Below, in pieces: positions 48,763-60,119 of a stretch of DNA of 64,000 bases (position 1 is its first letter; each line of letters opens with the position of its first letter). The stretch spans positions 6,913,221-6,977,220 of the forward strand of contig CM030711.1 of NCBI GenBank assembly GCA_017979445.1, read 5' to 3'. The notes beneath the pieces are model-generated. The model was not told the DNA's origin. It ran no database searches and worked only from the letters and a program-made list of their open reading frames with translations. This DNA is from Akebia trifoliata (Eukaryota; Streptophyta; Magnoliopsida; Ranunculales; Lardizabalaceae). Position numbers and translations under genes: made by a program.

Positions 48763-50128
48763 AAAAAAAAAAAAAAAAAAAATGGCCACCTTTTCATGTC
48801 ATTGCCATAAACCTACATAATTTTTATGCTAAAAGTCCTATGATTTATTTATTTCTATTTTTTGAATTAAATTGTCAAATAAATTTTTTTATCTTTTATT
48901 TGATACTCAAATTATTAGATAATTTACCATGTTCCCAACTTGGATGATGTGTTTCCCAATTGTAACAAGACATTTGAGTCTGATAAGAGCTAAAAGTTGC
49001 GTGCCTATGTAAAGGTCCAACAAATGATCTACTAATTGGTTAATGAGCCAAAAACAAATATTCAACAAAAGGCCACATCAAGCAATAATACACTAAATCC
49101 GCTCCACTAATAACAGCTATACCTTTATAATAAATATAAAAAGTTGCTTTCATTGACCGAAATTCACATGGTATTTTGTGAAAAGTTGCTGAAATTAAAG
49201 GCCTAACTACCTTCATTGAAATATTTATGAAAAGTTCAAAATAATGGGTACCAATTAAGCTGTATTTGTCTTTATACCCTTATTTTCAAACAAACAGCTG
49301 CCTATCAATCAATCTGAAAGTGTTCTCATAATTTTTATGAAAAAAAAAAAAACCCTTAATATTGCCACACTAATCTTTTACTAACGCCACACGAGCTACG
49401 TTCAATTCTTTGGTGTGGCATTAACAACTCTTAAAAAATATATATAAAGAGGAAGGAAAATGCTAGAATGACACAGGGTATTTATTGCGATTCTCACAAG
49501 TCTAACCTAGGATATGCATATAACCATAGATGTGTTTCCTTACGATACGAATAAAAACTATCTACAGTTATGTATGCATGTCCACATTAAAATGTGAGAA
49601 TCACAGTAAATCTTGTGTCACCTCAGCATAACTCAAAGAAAAATGTTAATGTTTAAGACCTCATAGGGACGTTAACATTGTTTAATACTTTTTTCTAATA
49701 ATACCTATTCTCGTTTTGTCTTTTAGAGAAAAAGATAATGATATATTAATTTTTTATAATATAAATATTTATTTACATAATAAATATTATGGACATTTAA
49801 ATATTTTGAATTAATTTTTTTTTATATAATAAATACTTTGACAATCAATGTATTTATTAATAACATGTCTTTATCTTTTCCACTAAATGATAAAAGTAGA
49901 AAAAAAAAAAAAAAGTGTTGGACAATAATAAGGTCCTCATGAGATCTTGAACGTTACCATTCCCCATATATCACAAAGTGTCTATCCCTCCCGTTTGACA
50001 AACTCCATTACAAATACATGTATTTTTCTAAATTCACAAAGTATCTTATCCCTCACGTGTTTGATAAACTCCCTTACGAATACATGTACGTTTCTACTCT
50101 CAATAATGTTACAAAATAATAACGAATT
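48763..50128. other. Intergenic sequence with small foldbacks
   Basis: A GCCACACTAATC-type foldback at about 49352-49432 belongs to the GAGCTGCTATTGCCAC family. A 170-bp foldback at 49461-49635 has mirror arms 'tgattctcacaagtctaa...atgcatataaccatagatgtg' and 'ctacagttatgtatgcatg...atgtgagaatcaca'. No gene. Confidence 0.55.
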
Positions 50129-50152
50129 TTAATAAAACAAATAAAGAATCCG

Positions 50153-50170
50153 CCCCCCCCCCCCCCCCCC
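50153..50170. repeat. C18 homopolymer (G18 on the mRNA strand) downstream of the NXPE-like stop
   Basis: Eighteen consecutive C on the plus strand, about 130 bases past the stop codon. If the 3'UTR reaches this far, the transcript carries a run of 18 G, which can form quadruplexes. Its exact length is likely to be uncertain in any assembly. Confidence 0.9.
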
Positions 50171-50300
50171 AATCCTACTTTTCACTTGTAGCCCATCTCT
50201 CACTTTTGATCCCCCTTTAAGGTCATGGACCCACCATAACGTTCTCTTGGCGCATCTTAGCATAAAGTCCCCAACCTTTCCCAACATTGCCACTAGCTTG

Positions 50301-52202
50301 CTATCTTGCGCAGAGAGCATTGAGGAGAACATGCCCCAGCATGAGATCAACAAAATACTGGTGCCCAATCTCACCATCTCTCCACTTCATCTTTGCCGGA
50401 GCTCGTCCATAATGCACCCCATCGTTACATCTATTATCATAATGCCATGGGAACGTCATGTCAAAGTCATCGATCACACCCGACAGGATACCAACCCGTT
50501 TCAATTGATCCAACATTACCCCATTGAAGGCCTCCATTTTATTAGGATTGAATGCTAGACTCCTAGCATACCCACCTGTTGCAATTGTCGTTCGATATAC
50601 TAATTTAGGAACTTGGATTCCTCTTTGTTTCACTGATTCGATAACATCTTTCCAGAATTCGGCAGCATATTCAGCGCCTTTGACAAATGCTCGGACATTT
50701 CTCCAGTGGACACCATCGTGAAGTCCTGAGTTCATGATCATTGTATCTGGCACTGTTTGTTCAGAAAAGTACTGATTTAGTAGATTTCTGAATTCTTCGT
50801 TCTGAAGGGAGTTTAATCCTTCATAATTCTTAGTTTCATTCCAATGCCCATTGAAGATGCTAGTAATTCGAACAGATTGAGATGGGTTTGTGGGGTTCGT
50901 AAAATTCATGTCGAATCGTCTTGGGACCGATTTGATTTCAGGCAATCCAAGGACGAAGTTGAGGAGGTTACGGATTGAGTCAACATGATTTGAATCACCC
51001 CAGAAGAAGATCCATCTGTTTTGTAAGCATTCCCAAGCAGAATCTGCAGAGAAAATCCGAAATGAACAATGGGTCGAATAAACCCACCCATTACTCTCTA
51101 ACGATGCCAATGAACCGTTACACCATGTTTTCTGACAAGGAAAATTGGGCTCCAAGCACCGATACCGGCCATCAAAATCAATCTGGCATTCATCGTTCTT
51201 GCCATGTTGGGTCCATCGGCCCGACCAGACATCACGAGCAAAGTCAGATTTCTGGCAGACTTGTAATTCAGGTAGTTTAGCTGAGGTTTTGTAGAATTTG
51301 ATTGGAATTTGACGAAGCTCTTTCCAAAAGACAAATCGTTCGGGAGAGAATTTGAGCCCCTCAAAATGTCGAAAGAGAAGAACTATAGTCAAGTTGTATT
51401 CACCAACAAACTCAGGATGAACTTGAAGTGCCAACGAATAAGACCCATTGTCGAAATCTTTAATAGGAGGACGAGATTTCCATGAATCGCTCGATAGGTC
51501 GATCTCAAAGTAGTCCCCACCCGAGCACCGGGGCTTCCCACTATCATCTAAGGTATGGATAACAAACTCATGGATTCCTCCAGTAGGTAATTCAGTTGAA
51601 TTCTGATCATCGAGGCCTGGAATTTGAATTTCTACAGTTCGAGATTCACGACAGGGTTCGCCACCAGGAGCTAACCATCTAGACATGAGATTCGAAGTGA
51701 AGTTTGGTTCTAATTCAACTGAAATCCAATTCAAAATGTTTGGCAATGCAGTAGGGGCTTGTGAGTGGGTCGAATTCATGTGAGTTTCATCGAAAATTCG
51801 ACTCACATTGTGAGGAGAATCAGATTCTGATTGAGTTGTATTATCTACCAAGGAGTGGGAACTATTTTGAGTCGAATTCAGAGGTTCAAATTGTGTCAAA
51901 TTCAGAGATTGAGGAAACCTATCGAGGGTCGAATTCAAAACCAAAATCTGTTCAATCTGTGTCGAGTCGAGAGATGGCGAGCTATGGTAGGTCAGATTAG
52001 CTGGATGGTGAAGCTTCAAAGCAAGATAATCTCGCTGATTCTGCCAAACTTTGAAACCACTCCTAATAGAAAACCCATCAATACTCCAAATGATCAACAT
52101 TCCCAGAAAAACCGACATAGATAAGACGGTAAATGGCCTTGAAAACCATGAATTTGACCGAAAAATGGACATAGAGACATAATTGGACCCTTTCTCTGGC
52201 AT
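50301..52202 (-). CDS. NXPE-like PC-esterase (SGNH-fold) type II membrane protein
   Basis: One coding exon encodes 633 residues if translation begins at the ATG at 52202; another in-frame ATG at 52211 lies in the upstream intron. A short cytosolic end precedes a membrane anchor at about 24-44, typical of Golgi enzymes. A Ser/Thr/Asn stem with many N-glycosylation sequons follows (about 60-160). Residues about 205-300 look like a filamin/Ig-like repeat (FVIHTLDDSGKPRCSGGD to EYNLTIVLLF). A Cys-rich esterase domain covers about 310-633. Its catalytic motifs are FFWGDS (nucleophile S404), MNSGLHD (490-496), and D594-x-x-H597 in NDGVH. Known for the superfamily (TBL, CASD1, NXPE): sugar or glycan O-acetyl transfer or hydrolysis. 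The substrate here is unknown. The Ig-like plus esterase order matches NXPE proteins more than plant TBL proteins. The gene looks intact. Confidence 0.88.
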   Translation of the reverse strand: MPEKGSNYVSMSIFRSNSWFSRPFTVLSMSVFLGMLIIWSIDGFSIRSGFKVWQNQRDYLALKLHHPANLTYHSSPSLDSTQIEQILVLNSTLDRFPQSLNLTQFEPLNSTQNSSHSLVDNTTQSESDSPHNVSRIFDETHMNSTHSQAPTALPNILNWISVELEPNFTSNLMSRWLAPGGEPCRESRTVEIQIPGLDDQNSTELPTGGIHEFVIHTLDDSGKPRCSGGDYFEIDLSSDSWKSRPPIKDFDNGSYSLALQVHPEFVGEYNLTIVLLFRHFEGLKFSPERFVFWKELRQIPIKFYKTSAKLPELQVCQKSDFARDVWSGRWTQHGKNDECQIDFDGRYRCLEPNFPCQKTWCNGSLASLESNGWVYSTHCSFRIFSADSAWECLQNRWIFFWGDSNHVDSIRNLLNFVLGLPEIKSVPRRFDMNFTNPTNPSQSVRITSIFNGHWNETKNYEGLNSLQNEEFRNLLNQYFSEQTVPDTMIMNSGLHDGVHWRNVRAFVKGAEYAAEFWKDVIESVKQRGIQVPKLVYRTTIATGGYARSLAFNPNKMEAFNGVMLDQLKRVGILSGVIDDFDMTFPWHYDNRCNDGVHYGRAPAKMKWRDGEIGHQYFVDLMLGHVLLNALCAR

Positions 52203-52402
52203 CTGAACCATAACAAAGCAAACCCAAAAACAAAATAATCAGATTTCTAGTTTTAGTTCATCAGTAATTGTTAATTTTATAACTTTATTATCGACAGATA
52301 AATTCCCTATATGTTCTTCCAAGAAAACATACATCAAAAATTTTTATGGTTTACTTATCGAAAAATAATAAAAGTTACAGGGAAGTTGAAGAGAAAACTT
52401 AC
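52203..52402 (-). other. 5'UTR intron of the NXPE-like gene, ending at the start codon
   Basis: The donor is AAA|GTAAGTTTT (GT at 52402-52401), a near-ideal plant donor. The acceptor is TTATGGTTCAG|ATG (AG at 52204-52203). Splicing places the AUG of MPEKGSNYV as the first codon of the exon and removes the upstream in-frame ATG at 52211. Retaining the intron would let translation begin three codons earlier. Confidence 0.7.
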
Positions 52403-52991
52403 TTTGGTTCTCAAAATTGAAGCTTTTTTCTTTTATGCAGGATCCACACACTTTTCGCCTCTTTTTGAATCCGAAGGGTTTCTCAATCTGAGGTTTGAGG
52501 TTTCGAAGGAAAAACCGAAATACACTCGATTTTACCAAACAGATAGATTTAAAGTTTAAACATCCAAATCTTCCAAACGTATGCAGATTTCGTTTATTCA
52601 AGCTTCAAAATTTCCAAAAATCTCCAGTTTCAGCTTCAAAAGATCGGAATTTTAGTATCAAAAAGCTCAAATATTCGAAAACTTAGGGTATCAAAGCTTC
52701 CTTTTTTCCTCAAATATTCAAAACTTCCGTAACAGACAAGGTTCCAACGATCCAAAGATTCAAATATCGTCGATTCTCTCTTAAAATCTCCAGAAACATT
52801 CAGTTTCAGCTCAGAAGATCATTTCTCATTAACAAAGCCACAAAAGCTTCATTGAGAGAAACGAAAGCTTCGATGGAGAAGAACCTTGATTGAACTGTAG
52901 AGAAATTTAAGATTTCTTCCAAAAATCTGCAAAGATTCCCTAAATTTAGGGTTTTACAGAGAAGAAACCTGTAGAGGAAAAATTATATATG
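52403..52991 (-). promoter_or_regulatory. 5'UTR leader and TATA box of the NXPE-like gene
   Basis: A TATA-like run CATATATAATT lies at about 52981-52991 on the minus strand, placing transcription start near 52950. The leader up to the intron donor at 52403 is rich in A and in TTCGAA/AAGCTT-type words and repeats phrases such as 'tccagtttcagcttc' twice (about 52622 and 52790). It holds no convincing coding sequence. Confidence 0.45.
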
Positions 52992-53811
52992 AGGGAAAAA
53001 AATCCAAAAAAAAAAACAAAAAACGAAAAAAATAAATAAAAAAAACCGGAAGATCTAGGAAGTGGAACGAAAAGCTCTCAAGAATCCTACGGAGTTAAAA
53101 GCTGATGGACATGGTTTTTCTTTATGTTACCCAAAATGTCCTCAGTTTATGTTGTAAATAACGATTATACCCATAAAAGCCAAAACACCGACACACGATT
53201 CGAGATTAGGTGTCGTGGGAATTTATGTTGGCCTATTAAACTGGTGCCACGTGTTAGAAGAAAAATGATATGTCGAGTTTTTATCCGGTGTGCTTCATAC
53301 GTATCGTAATGAGAATATATTTTTATTCTTTACCGTCGATGAGTTGCGAAATTATCACTTGTTGGAGGATTTTTGTGCTCTGTGGAGTGTGTACAAGGTG
53401 GACTATTATTTTATAATTTATATATCTTATAATTAAAAGTATTGAAATTCTATGGGGACGTAATTATAATCACATAAATTTTATCAATAAATTATAATAA
53501 TTATTGACTTTTATAAGGGTGTAATAATAATTTTAAAATTTTACAAGAATATAAATTTTAAATTAGAAAATTACATTTTGAGACTTTAATAATATCTAAG
53601 ACCTTGATCTGGAACCTACAAAGGAGGGGAGTGGGTTCAATATTTTCCAACCCATTAAACTCAAACTTGAGTTCATTTGAGTCAAGTTTGAACCCAGACG
53701 AATTAGGTCCAACAAAGTATAAGATCGACTAAAGTAAAAAAAATTATGTCCAGTCTTGAAAGTCTTTTCCACTTAAGAAAAAAAAAATTACATTAATTTA
53801 AGATATAAGAG
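52992..53811. other. Promoter side of the NXPE-like gene and intergenic sequence
   Basis: An A-rich stretch (52990-53045) lies directly upstream of the TATA-like element. No gene or repeat is recognised in the rest. Confidence 0.4.
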
Positions 53812-53990
53812 TCGTGCTGGAGTGACCTCAAAATTGAACATCATATCTCACATCTTGACGTGAAAATGAATAAGAATCACACATGCTTTTTCACTCGTAC
53901 CTCAAGGAAAAGTATATATAATTTTCAAACACTTACACGTCTGGGTGTGTGATGTGAAGTCCAATCTTGAGATTATTGGAGTATTATTCA
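53812..53990. mobile_element. Foldback MITE of the GTCGTGCTGAAGTGACC type, copy 2
   Basis: AGAGTCGTGCTGGAGTGACCTC and the same central phrase 'catgctttttcactcgtacctcaaggaaaa' as at 27.7 kb. The right arm is more diverged. Confidence 0.65.
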
Positions 53991-54832
53991 AAATATAATC
54001 TCTCTTTAAAATTGATTAGAGCTTATCAAACTTGAAATCAAAGCTTTCCATTGCTAAGAAAAAACTTAAAAAAAAATACTTAGTGGCATTTTCAAGGAGG
54101 TATTCCAAATTTGATTGAAATATAAAGGTATGAAATAAATTTAAAATGCCACGTGTCTCTTAAGAAGTAGCGTTACTTAAAATTGTTGAAGCGGCCTGCC
54201 CACTTCAAAGTGAGACGACATAAGTTGCCTGGAATCCAACTAAAGCAAGAAGAAAAAAACGCGTTTTTTAACGCTTTTCTACTACAAAGTAAGACGACCA
54301 GTTGGACAAATTTTCATGAGTTGGTCAAAAAGCGACTTTTTGAAAAAAAAAAAAAAAAAAGTTGGACTTCTAAAATTAGTGACTTGAGTTAGATTTTGAT
54401 GTGGACAGGTCGGTTAAAAAAAATTGAAGTGACACCTTCTATTGACTGACACGTATATAAATATCAACAACAATCCTATTCTTAGAAGTATCAAAAATTA
54501 GTTAAGGTTTTTAAAACACAAGTGTCACAATATAAGAAGGTTAATTCAATTGTCGAAAAAGACTCTTCTATTACCTAATTATTCCCCTCACCGATTCCAC
54601 AACAACCAACCGTTCTGTTTAATGATTAAGGTTATCTAACCACACTACCAATGCCTTGAAGCTATAATGAAAATCACCTAAAAACGCAATGCTTTAGAGA
54701 AAAAGGTTTTCTTAGGAAAATTAATTTTACAGAAAAAATTAAAGTTAAAATAATTTTCCTGAAAATTATTTATGTTTCTGACTGCTTCTAGAAACATGTC
54801 CAAAAAAAAAAATTACAGTTGATTTTTTTAAT
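53991..54832. other. AT-rich intergenic sequence
   Basis: A short inverted pair ('ttcaaagtgagacgacataagttg' near 54205 and 'ctacaaagtaagacgaccagttgg' near 54280, direct) suggests a local duplication. The open frame at 54183-54392 is not convincing. Confidence 0.4.
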
Positions 54833-55140
54833 TGAGAGCTGCTATGGGCACCCCAATATTTACTTTTTGCACCCCAATTTCTTAAATTATTTATCCACCC
54901 CAATTGAGCATTAACACACTGTTCAAAAATTACAAAGGTTTGGCTCAAATTATTTTTTCAATATTTATAATACTCATTCAAACAATATCTATAGTTGTTT
55001 ACAGTTATGACTAGGCTCATGTAAAATCCTGAGTAAAAAACTGGAAATCTAACAAAAATAAAAAAAACAAATAAATTACACAAGCTTCTATTGGCACCCC
55101 TACTTTCACTTATTTTCAACCAATTACTTATGTAGCTGGC
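54833..55140. mobile_element. 'GAGCTGCTATTGGCACCC' element, second large copy
   Basis: GAGAGCTGCTATGGGCACCCCAA, then 'ggtttggctcaaattatt' and 'tatgactaggctcatgtaaaat', match the 5.8-kb copy in order. Lacking the nested hAT-like MITE, it shows the uninterrupted arrangement. The right side is truncated. Confidence 0.65.
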
Positions 55141-56511
55141 TTTAGACCTAGAGTGGCATTCGGAGCGTTAAAAAGATCTCGATGATAACTTATATAATTC
55201 AGGGGTTAACTCCTTGGAAAAAAATGTTTTCACCAAAAGGTATTAATTATTTTATGAAAATGTGCAAACGTATACCTGCAATTTTATTTTCTTGAAAAAA
55301 TCATGTGTTTTTTGTTGATTTTCCATAAATCATACAAAATTGATTTGCTAAGGAAAAAAAAATTTCCTTAAAAATGCATGATGATGATACACTTGCAATA
55401 TGATTTCTTGATTGGAGTCTCGCTTGATTTACTTCATAAAAAATGTAATTGTTGGTAAAAAAATTCTTTTTTTTTAAAGATGAAGATGGAAGGAATTGTA
55501 GCTTTTATCATTATTTCAATTTAATGTCAGGGAGGGGACCGCTAGTCTCAAACTTACCCACAAAACACATAGATGACCACATGAATTATTTGTGAATAAT
55601 TGGACTAAGTTTAAAAATACCCCATTTCACTAGAAGTGTCCAAACAACATAAAAATGTACTTAAAAAGCATTAATTACCTTGACATTTAAAGTATATATA
55701 TATAAACATTTTCAATAACAGAAAAAGTGGCGCTAAGGTTTGTCATTGTTGAAGCTAGCCTTCACCCACCAATAACTGACAACTAGCTCATTGTCTATCG
55801 AAGAAAAAAAAGAACAAGATGATACTTGATAAAATTGAATGGAGGAATTATGGTTTATTGAGCCAGATGGTACTGGTAAAAAAGGAGTACTATTCATCAT
55901 TTAACGTAGTGGAGACGCTGATCACATTATATATATATATATATATATATCTTTTTCTGTGAAAGAGTGTAAACTGTAACGACTTCATAATGGAATTGAT
56001 GTGATCTATGGATGTACCTAAATCTCGAGGCAATCACATAAAAATCTTTGGACTTCTTTGTTATGATTTTTTCGATGACTTTTTTGACTATGAGTTGAAA
56101 AAGTTGGAGAAACATATTTGTTAGTAACACCTTCTTCTTTACTTACTTTTTCGAAAAGTCCAAAACTGTATTTTTGAGAACCCTTACTGGGGTTGCTTTT
56201 ACGTGTGAGCCAGTATGAGAAGCCAACATCGAGAAATGTATTGAGATGAAATGACAATTTCACCCATCATTATTTAACTCATCGATTAAACAACATACTC
56301 AATTCGACCTTTCTCTATTACTATTTCTTCGTTAGCTTCTGTAACAAAAAGATTCTCTTGGACGCAACTTCCCAGACTCTGTGTTTTTGCTTCTCCTAAA
56401 CATAAAATCCTGAAGCAGAAACTAGAATCTTTAACAAACAAACCCTTTGTATTTTGTGTGTGATTGCATCTTACTTTATTATTATTATTTTTTTCTGAAA
56501 TATTCTTGGAT

Positions 56512-56551
<40 letters not shown>

Positions 56552-57983
56552 ATTCTCACGTTCATTACCTCAAAATTTATGATTTGAAGTTGAAAAGTTC
56601 CATGGTGTCAAATTAAATCATTTTGTTATAAATTTTTGTATGATTGCTAATATTAGAGTGAATTAATTTCTGGCGATAACAATCAACAGGTTGATTATCG
56701 ATGGATATAGTGAAAAATTATGACAAGGAAATGGATGTTGGTTTAATAGGAAGAAGTGGTATAATTGAAGTTAGGTATCTACCATGCTATATCCCATGAT
56801 CTTCCTCCTTTTCTTTTATTATAATTAATTTACTGGTCCCACAATTATATTATGTGCAACGTGAAGGTCTTGATGCTAGAAGTCTAAGAATTATAAAACA
56901 TCCACACAAATCCCCATTCCAAAACAAAATCATATTGATCTAATATATAATGTTAATCATTCATTTTTTTTTTTTTTTTTGGAAGGTAATTGGTGTCTAA
57001 TCAGCCCTCCAACCGAATATAATTAAAAAAGAAAAAAAAATGGATTGCAACTACCCTAATAATACACCAAAGTCGATTATTCATGCCAAAAGAAAAATGG
57101 GGACAATGCATCACTTTAGAAATCTATAAATGGGATAGTCCCACCAATGAAGATCACCAAAAAACAATTTCAAAAAACTTACAAGATTTAATTTAGTAAT
57201 TATTATTATTACTAATATAATGCTGAAGTAACGTTGTGAGAGACATTTCTGACATGGAAGTGTGTAGGAACTATAGATACTTTTCATCGAGATCTCCCCA
57301 CAATGTTGCTCGAACACGACTCCTATTATTATTAATAGAGGGTGGTATGTGCAAACATGCATGTATCTTATTTATGATTTAAAATATAGATTAAATGTGG
57401 TTTTGAAGATTACATAGTAAAATAAGATATTTTTGTAATTTTAAAAATTAAGTAGCATAGTCTAAGGAATGTGTGACTGCAATTTTCTCGATTCTTGATC
57501 AAAATAATTCTGATCATATTATGTTTAAATGTTAAGGTAGGGATATTTTTGAAATCCAAAATTTAATGTTTGAACCACTTTTACCCTGATAATAGTAAAG
57601 ATAAAGATGTTGAGAGACATGCTTTCCTCTTGTTTAGCATATCTTAGTACTTTGTGGCATAAATCTTGTGATGGGTGGGTATGGGTGGGGTGGTGGTGAA
57701 TTTTTCACAATAAAAAAAAAAAGGCATTAACATAACGTTATTGACTAGTTCAAAATGTGTCAAGAGTGCCTCACACGATCCTTTTGTTGCTGATAAACAA
57801 AGAGGGGAAAAAAAAAAAGGGATTAAATGGCATCATCATCATTAAAGTGTTATCTAAAATTAGGGGATGGTTGAACGAATCTTATTTTAGACATGGTGAT
57901 AAACACTTGTCGTTCAAGAAAATTTTTAATATCAATTTTTTTGTACTTTTTTTTAACTGTTTTTCTGTTTTGATTTTTTAAAA
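55141..57983. other. AT-rich intergenic sequence
   Basis: (AT)n microsatellites are at about 55928-55951 and 56513-56550. Minus-strand open frames at 56018-56552 have coding-like composition but no domain I can name. A foldback remnant of the 27.7-kb type is near 57221-57300 ('tgctgaagtaacgttg...catcgagatct'). Confidence 0.4.
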
Positions 57984-58130
57984 GAGTCGTGCTAATTTGA
58001 CTCACTTTTTTGTACGTTCTGTTCACAGAATTGTAGATCTTTTTCTTCGAGATACACAAGAACAAATTTTTATGATTTTATGAAGGGAATGTATAAAGAG
58101 CTTAAAAAAAATTAAGTTAGATTATCAACT
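57984..58130. mobile_element. Remnant of a CTCGAGATACA-family foldback
   Basis: AGAGTCGTGCTAATTTGACTC followed by 'cacagaattgtagatctttttcttcgagatacacaagaac' carries the family centre intact. The right arm is shortened. Confidence 0.55.
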
Positions 58131-58439
58131 CTTTTCAAAATATAAAAGTGGTTTTACTTTTTACAAGTTTTTTGGTGTTTCAAAACACAAGTGGTGAGTA
58201 TTTGCTTTGTTCCTTAAAATTTTGAATCCCTTATCAATTACGAAAAATAATAAGTGAAAGTCCACATACACACGAGACACAACCAAAATCCTATTGAACT
58301 CAGTGAGGGGGCTTGAAAACAAGTTAACCGGATGCAACGCACACAAGCATTGCGCACAAGGGTTGTGAGCGATAGTCCTGCATCACCTAGGTATCAAACC
58401 TTGGGCTATACATGAACTTTGGGCAATCCTCACCTTACA

Positions 58440-59450
58440 AATTGGTTTTGTGAAGATTAGTTAGCCCTATGGACTTACACGATATCAGAGTGCAAAGTTC
58501 GTATAGGTCATCAATTTGAGTCTCCTCGGGGAATTTTCCACTCTTATGAGTGAGAGGGAGTATTGTGTGTTGTGTTATCCGTCTCTACTCCCGAGTGTCA
58601 TGTATCATACCCTAGTGACCCTCTTATATTCATAATTGTACCTTCTCCATCAAATAGATCTTTTGGGGTAAATGATTTATTAAAATGGTATCAAAGTATT
58701 GGTTTGTATAGGTCACAGGTTCGAATCTTTTTACTCTTATGGGTGAAGGTGAGTGTTGACAGGGGCGGAGTCAGGATTTTCTTGTAGTGGGGGCAAACTA
58801 TAATTAGTTGTATAGTTGAAGAACTTAAATGGAAGGAGGTGAGGGTGTGGGGGCAAAAATTGGAGGGAGATGAGTGTGTGGGGGCAAATGGGGAGAATGT
58901 TAGGGAGTGGGGACAAATGGGACATGTAATTATTTGAAAATATAGGGGTGTCTCAAAGTTATGTGGGGGCAATTGCCCCCACCAACTCCTTACTAGCTCC
59001 GCCCCTGAGTGTTGAGTACACATTTTCCTCCACTCTCGAGTGAGTCATACTCAAGTTAAGTCCTATGTTCCTCTTATATTAATAGTTCTCCTCTTCTTCA
59101 ACAAATCAGTCTTTTGGAATAATTGGTTGGTTAATATGATAAGTTTTCTGGTCCAAGTCAAAATCAATTGACAATGAGTAGAGAAGCGTAGGAGTTTATA
59201 AGGAGAAAGACAAGACAATAAGTGTCCAATGTAGGCTAAACTCAACATGTCCTCACACGTATGAGTCAAACTATACCAAAGCATGTAGAGATATGAACTA
59301 GATGATGTGGAGGAGAAAAATACTCACTCTGATATCATGATAAGTTAGGCGTTCCAACTCAAAACCAATTGACCATGAATGAAGAGGCGCAGAAGCTTAT
59401 AAGGAGAGAGACAAGACAATGAGTGTCCGATGTATGACTAAACTCAACAG
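58440..59450. repeat. LTR-like dispersed repeats interrupted by a hAT-like MITE
   Basis: The phrases 'gatatcagagtgcaaagttcgtataggtcatcaatttgagtctcc' and 'ggtatcaaagtattggtttgtataggtcacaggttcgaatc' repeat within 58480-58740. 'aagttaggcgttccaactcaaaaccaattgaccatgaatgaagaggcgcag' at 59342 repeats 59143-59210. These are of the kind found in plant LTR elements; no coding domain is present. Confidence 0.5.
58760..59007. mobile_element. hAT-like MITE, copy 3 (best preserved)
   Basis: A 248-bp element with matching inverted ends CAGGGGCGGAG and CTCCGCCCCTG. The target duplication AGTGTTGA is perfect on both sides (58752-58759 and 59008-59015). The interior repeats 'gtgggggcaaa' four times and ends in GGGGGCAATTGCCCCC, a perfect palindrome. 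It interrupts an LTR-like repeat. Confidence 0.9.
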
Positions 59451-60119
59451 GGTGCAATGGAGATTAAAACACGTTGGCTCCTAACCAAGTTATTTTCTAC
59501 GTGGCACGCAGCCTGATGTATTTTAATCTCCAATTAGAATGTGCCACATAGATACTAGATCACGACTCTTAAAAAAATAAAATAAAAATAAAAATTGACA
59601 AAGCCAATTTGTTAGATTGGTTTTGAGTTTAAGATGGTATGATTAAGAGTTATTAAACCACTACTGATAATCCAAAAAAATGGGCTGATTTAAGTAGCAA
59701 TCAATGGCTACACTATAGGTGGGACACAATCACAATCTCAATGGTTGAGATTGATTTGTAGACTGCAGTTAAGGAAACATACGTAAGGGTAAGGGATCGT
59801 TTGCTGCAGCTCTGCTCTTACTAAAAGTACTTCTATCAGAATCATGATTGTAAAATCGATCGTATGGTGATAACATTCAAGAAAGAGCTTTTTGGGATGT
59901 AGAAGCACTTCTTAAATTTGTGGCCATTTAGTGAAAAACAGCTTATGTGAATAATTTAGATGTTATAGTAAAAATTATCGATGTATAAATTATTAACTTA
60001 AAATCTTATAAATATAGTAGGAATACTTAAGTCATTAACTTAAAAATTGACGAAAAAACGGTATAATTTCTAAAGAAACAATCCAAAAGATAATTCGAGT
60101 CAGCCTTTCAACTATTGGC
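59451..60119. other. AT-rich intergenic sequence
   Basis: A small foldback at about 59460-59550 ('agattaaaacacgttggctcctaacc' versus 'tgtattttaatctccaattagaatgtgccac') is likely. No gene. Confidence 0.4.

Noticed and set aside
56018..56552. Two minus-strand open frames with coding-like composition
   Set aside because: No domain, splice signals or start context could be supported; listed only as part of the intergenic stretch.
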